Shown: positions 14,244 to 14,428 of the stretch, one piece after another
How the letters are laid out: each line of letters opens with the position of its first letter
Position numbering within the stretch: the stretch's first letter is position 1
Assembly: GCA_905202605.1 (NCBI GenBank)
Contig: CAJKSU010000056.1
Location: 1-14,428, forward strand
Reading direction: 5' to 3'
DNA from: an uncultured Eubacteriales bacterium
GTDB lineage: Bacteria > Bacillota > Clostridia > Oscillospirales > Oscillospiraceae
DNA length: 14,428 nucleotides
The notes under the pieces: generated by a model
Told to the model about the DNA's origin: nothing
The model's input: the letters and a program-made list of their open reading frames with translations, nothing else
Database searches by the model: none
Position numbers and translations under genes: made by a program

Positions 14244-14259
14244 TTGTAAACAATTACAA
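14244..14259. promoter_or_regulatory. Palindrome TTGTAA-ACAA-TTACAA over the thioredoxin transcription start
   Basis: A perfect 6-bp dyad with a 4-nt spacer lies immediately downstream of the thioredoxin -10 box, where a repressor would block initiation. It matches the site at 13892-13909. Confidence 0.6.
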
Positions 14260-14263
14260 TGAT

Positions 14264-14272
14264 AATATAGCA
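14264..14272 (-). promoter_or_regulatory. Extended -10 promoter of the thioredoxin operon
   Basis: On the minus strand TGC-TATATT forms an extended -10 element (14264-14272). No good -35 box lies 16 to 18 bp upstream, which suggests dependence on an activator such as the operon's LysR. Confidence 0.4.
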
Positions 14273-14294
14273 CAATCTGTTCTGCTATGGAATA

Positions 14295-14324
14295 TTGAAA
14301 CTGCTTATAGCAGATCGTTATATT
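14295..14324 (+). promoter_or_regulatory. Promoter of the flavoprotein gene with a palindrome in the spacer
   Basis: TTGAAA (14295-14300) and TATATT (14319-14324) are 18 bp apart. The spacer begins with the perfect dyad CTGCT-TAT-AGCAG (14301-14313), a placement expected for an operator. Confidence 0.5.
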
Positions 14325-14393
14325 TTATGATTAAAACAGTCGTATTTTTTGTCTAATGTAACTATCTCAACTGAATTACAGGAGGTCAAAGAC

Positions 14394-14428
14394 ATGATAG
14401 AGGATTTCGACTTAATTGTTCTGGGCGG
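14394..14428 (+). CDS. Start of a probable FAD-dependent oxidoreductase (cut by window edge)
   Basis: Only eleven complete codons are visible, MIEDFDLIVLG, followed by the start of another glycine codon. The pattern of an acidic lead, then DLIVLG(G), matches the first strand and glycine turn of the dinucleotide-binding fold in flavoprotein disulfide reductases such as thioredoxin reductase and dihydrolipoamide dehydrogenase. AGGAGGT lies 7 nt before the ATG, and a plausible promoter is at 14295-14324. It is divergent from the CHVC thioredoxin gene, so it is probably the electron donor for that protein. The exact family cannot be told from this fragment. Confidence 0.6.
   Translation, partial: MIEDFDLIVLG

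Noticed and set aside
1..14428. CRISPR arrays, tRNA or rRNA genes, insertion sequences
   Set aside because: No regularly spaced repeats, no cloverleaf or rRNA-like segment and no transposase were seen on either strand.

Overview
The window looks like chromosome from a gut-type Clostridia (Bacillota, order Eubacteriales; Oscillospiraceae or Lachnospiraceae would fit). The clues are strong AGGAGG-type ribosome binding sites, mid-range GC, a clostridial-style mobilizable element and anaerobe-typical enzyme families. The taxonomic call is inference; no rRNA or other marker gene is present.

Region A (1-632): a chromosomal uracil-DNA glycosylase of the iron-sulfur (family 4-like) type on the minus strand, with its own good sigma-A promoter. 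Region B (about 694 to 4880): a compact integrative and mobilizable element, all on the minus strand: a small mobC gene, a MobP-type relaxase, an excisionase-like helix-turn-helix protein and a tyrosine integrase. It carries no evident cargo. Upstream of mobC about 750 bases hold no convincing gene but are rich in palindromes and short repeats. They are the best candidate for the transfer origin, operators or both, followed by a broken small ORF and a large terminator-like inverted repeat.

Region C (4970-9912, plus strand): a LysR regulator with a long leader, then a second promoter driving a tightly packed four-gene operon. It encodes a fucose-isomerase-fold enzyme rich in cysteine, a small acyl-carrier-like protein, a SufS-type cysteine desulfurase and a SufE-type sulfur acceptor. 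The genes overlap or nearly touch and end at a strong intrinsic terminator. No SufB, SufC, SufD or SufU gene is present.

Region D (9965-14214, minus strand, converging on region C): thioredoxin, an arylsulfotransferase-family beta-propeller, a second LysR regulator and a divergent DASS/SLC13-type anion transporter. A flavoprotein gene, probably the redox partner of the thioredoxin, starts divergently and runs off the right edge at 14428. Two matching 16-bp palindromes (TTGTAA-N4-TTACAA) bracket the thioredoxin gene.

Regions C and D together read as a sulfur-centred metabolic island: import of an organic anion, handling of a sulfate ester or related compound, thiol redox, and persulfide transfer from cysteine to a target other than a SufBCD scaffold. 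The pathway and its substrate are not recognised. This is the strongest candidate in the window for an undescribed system.
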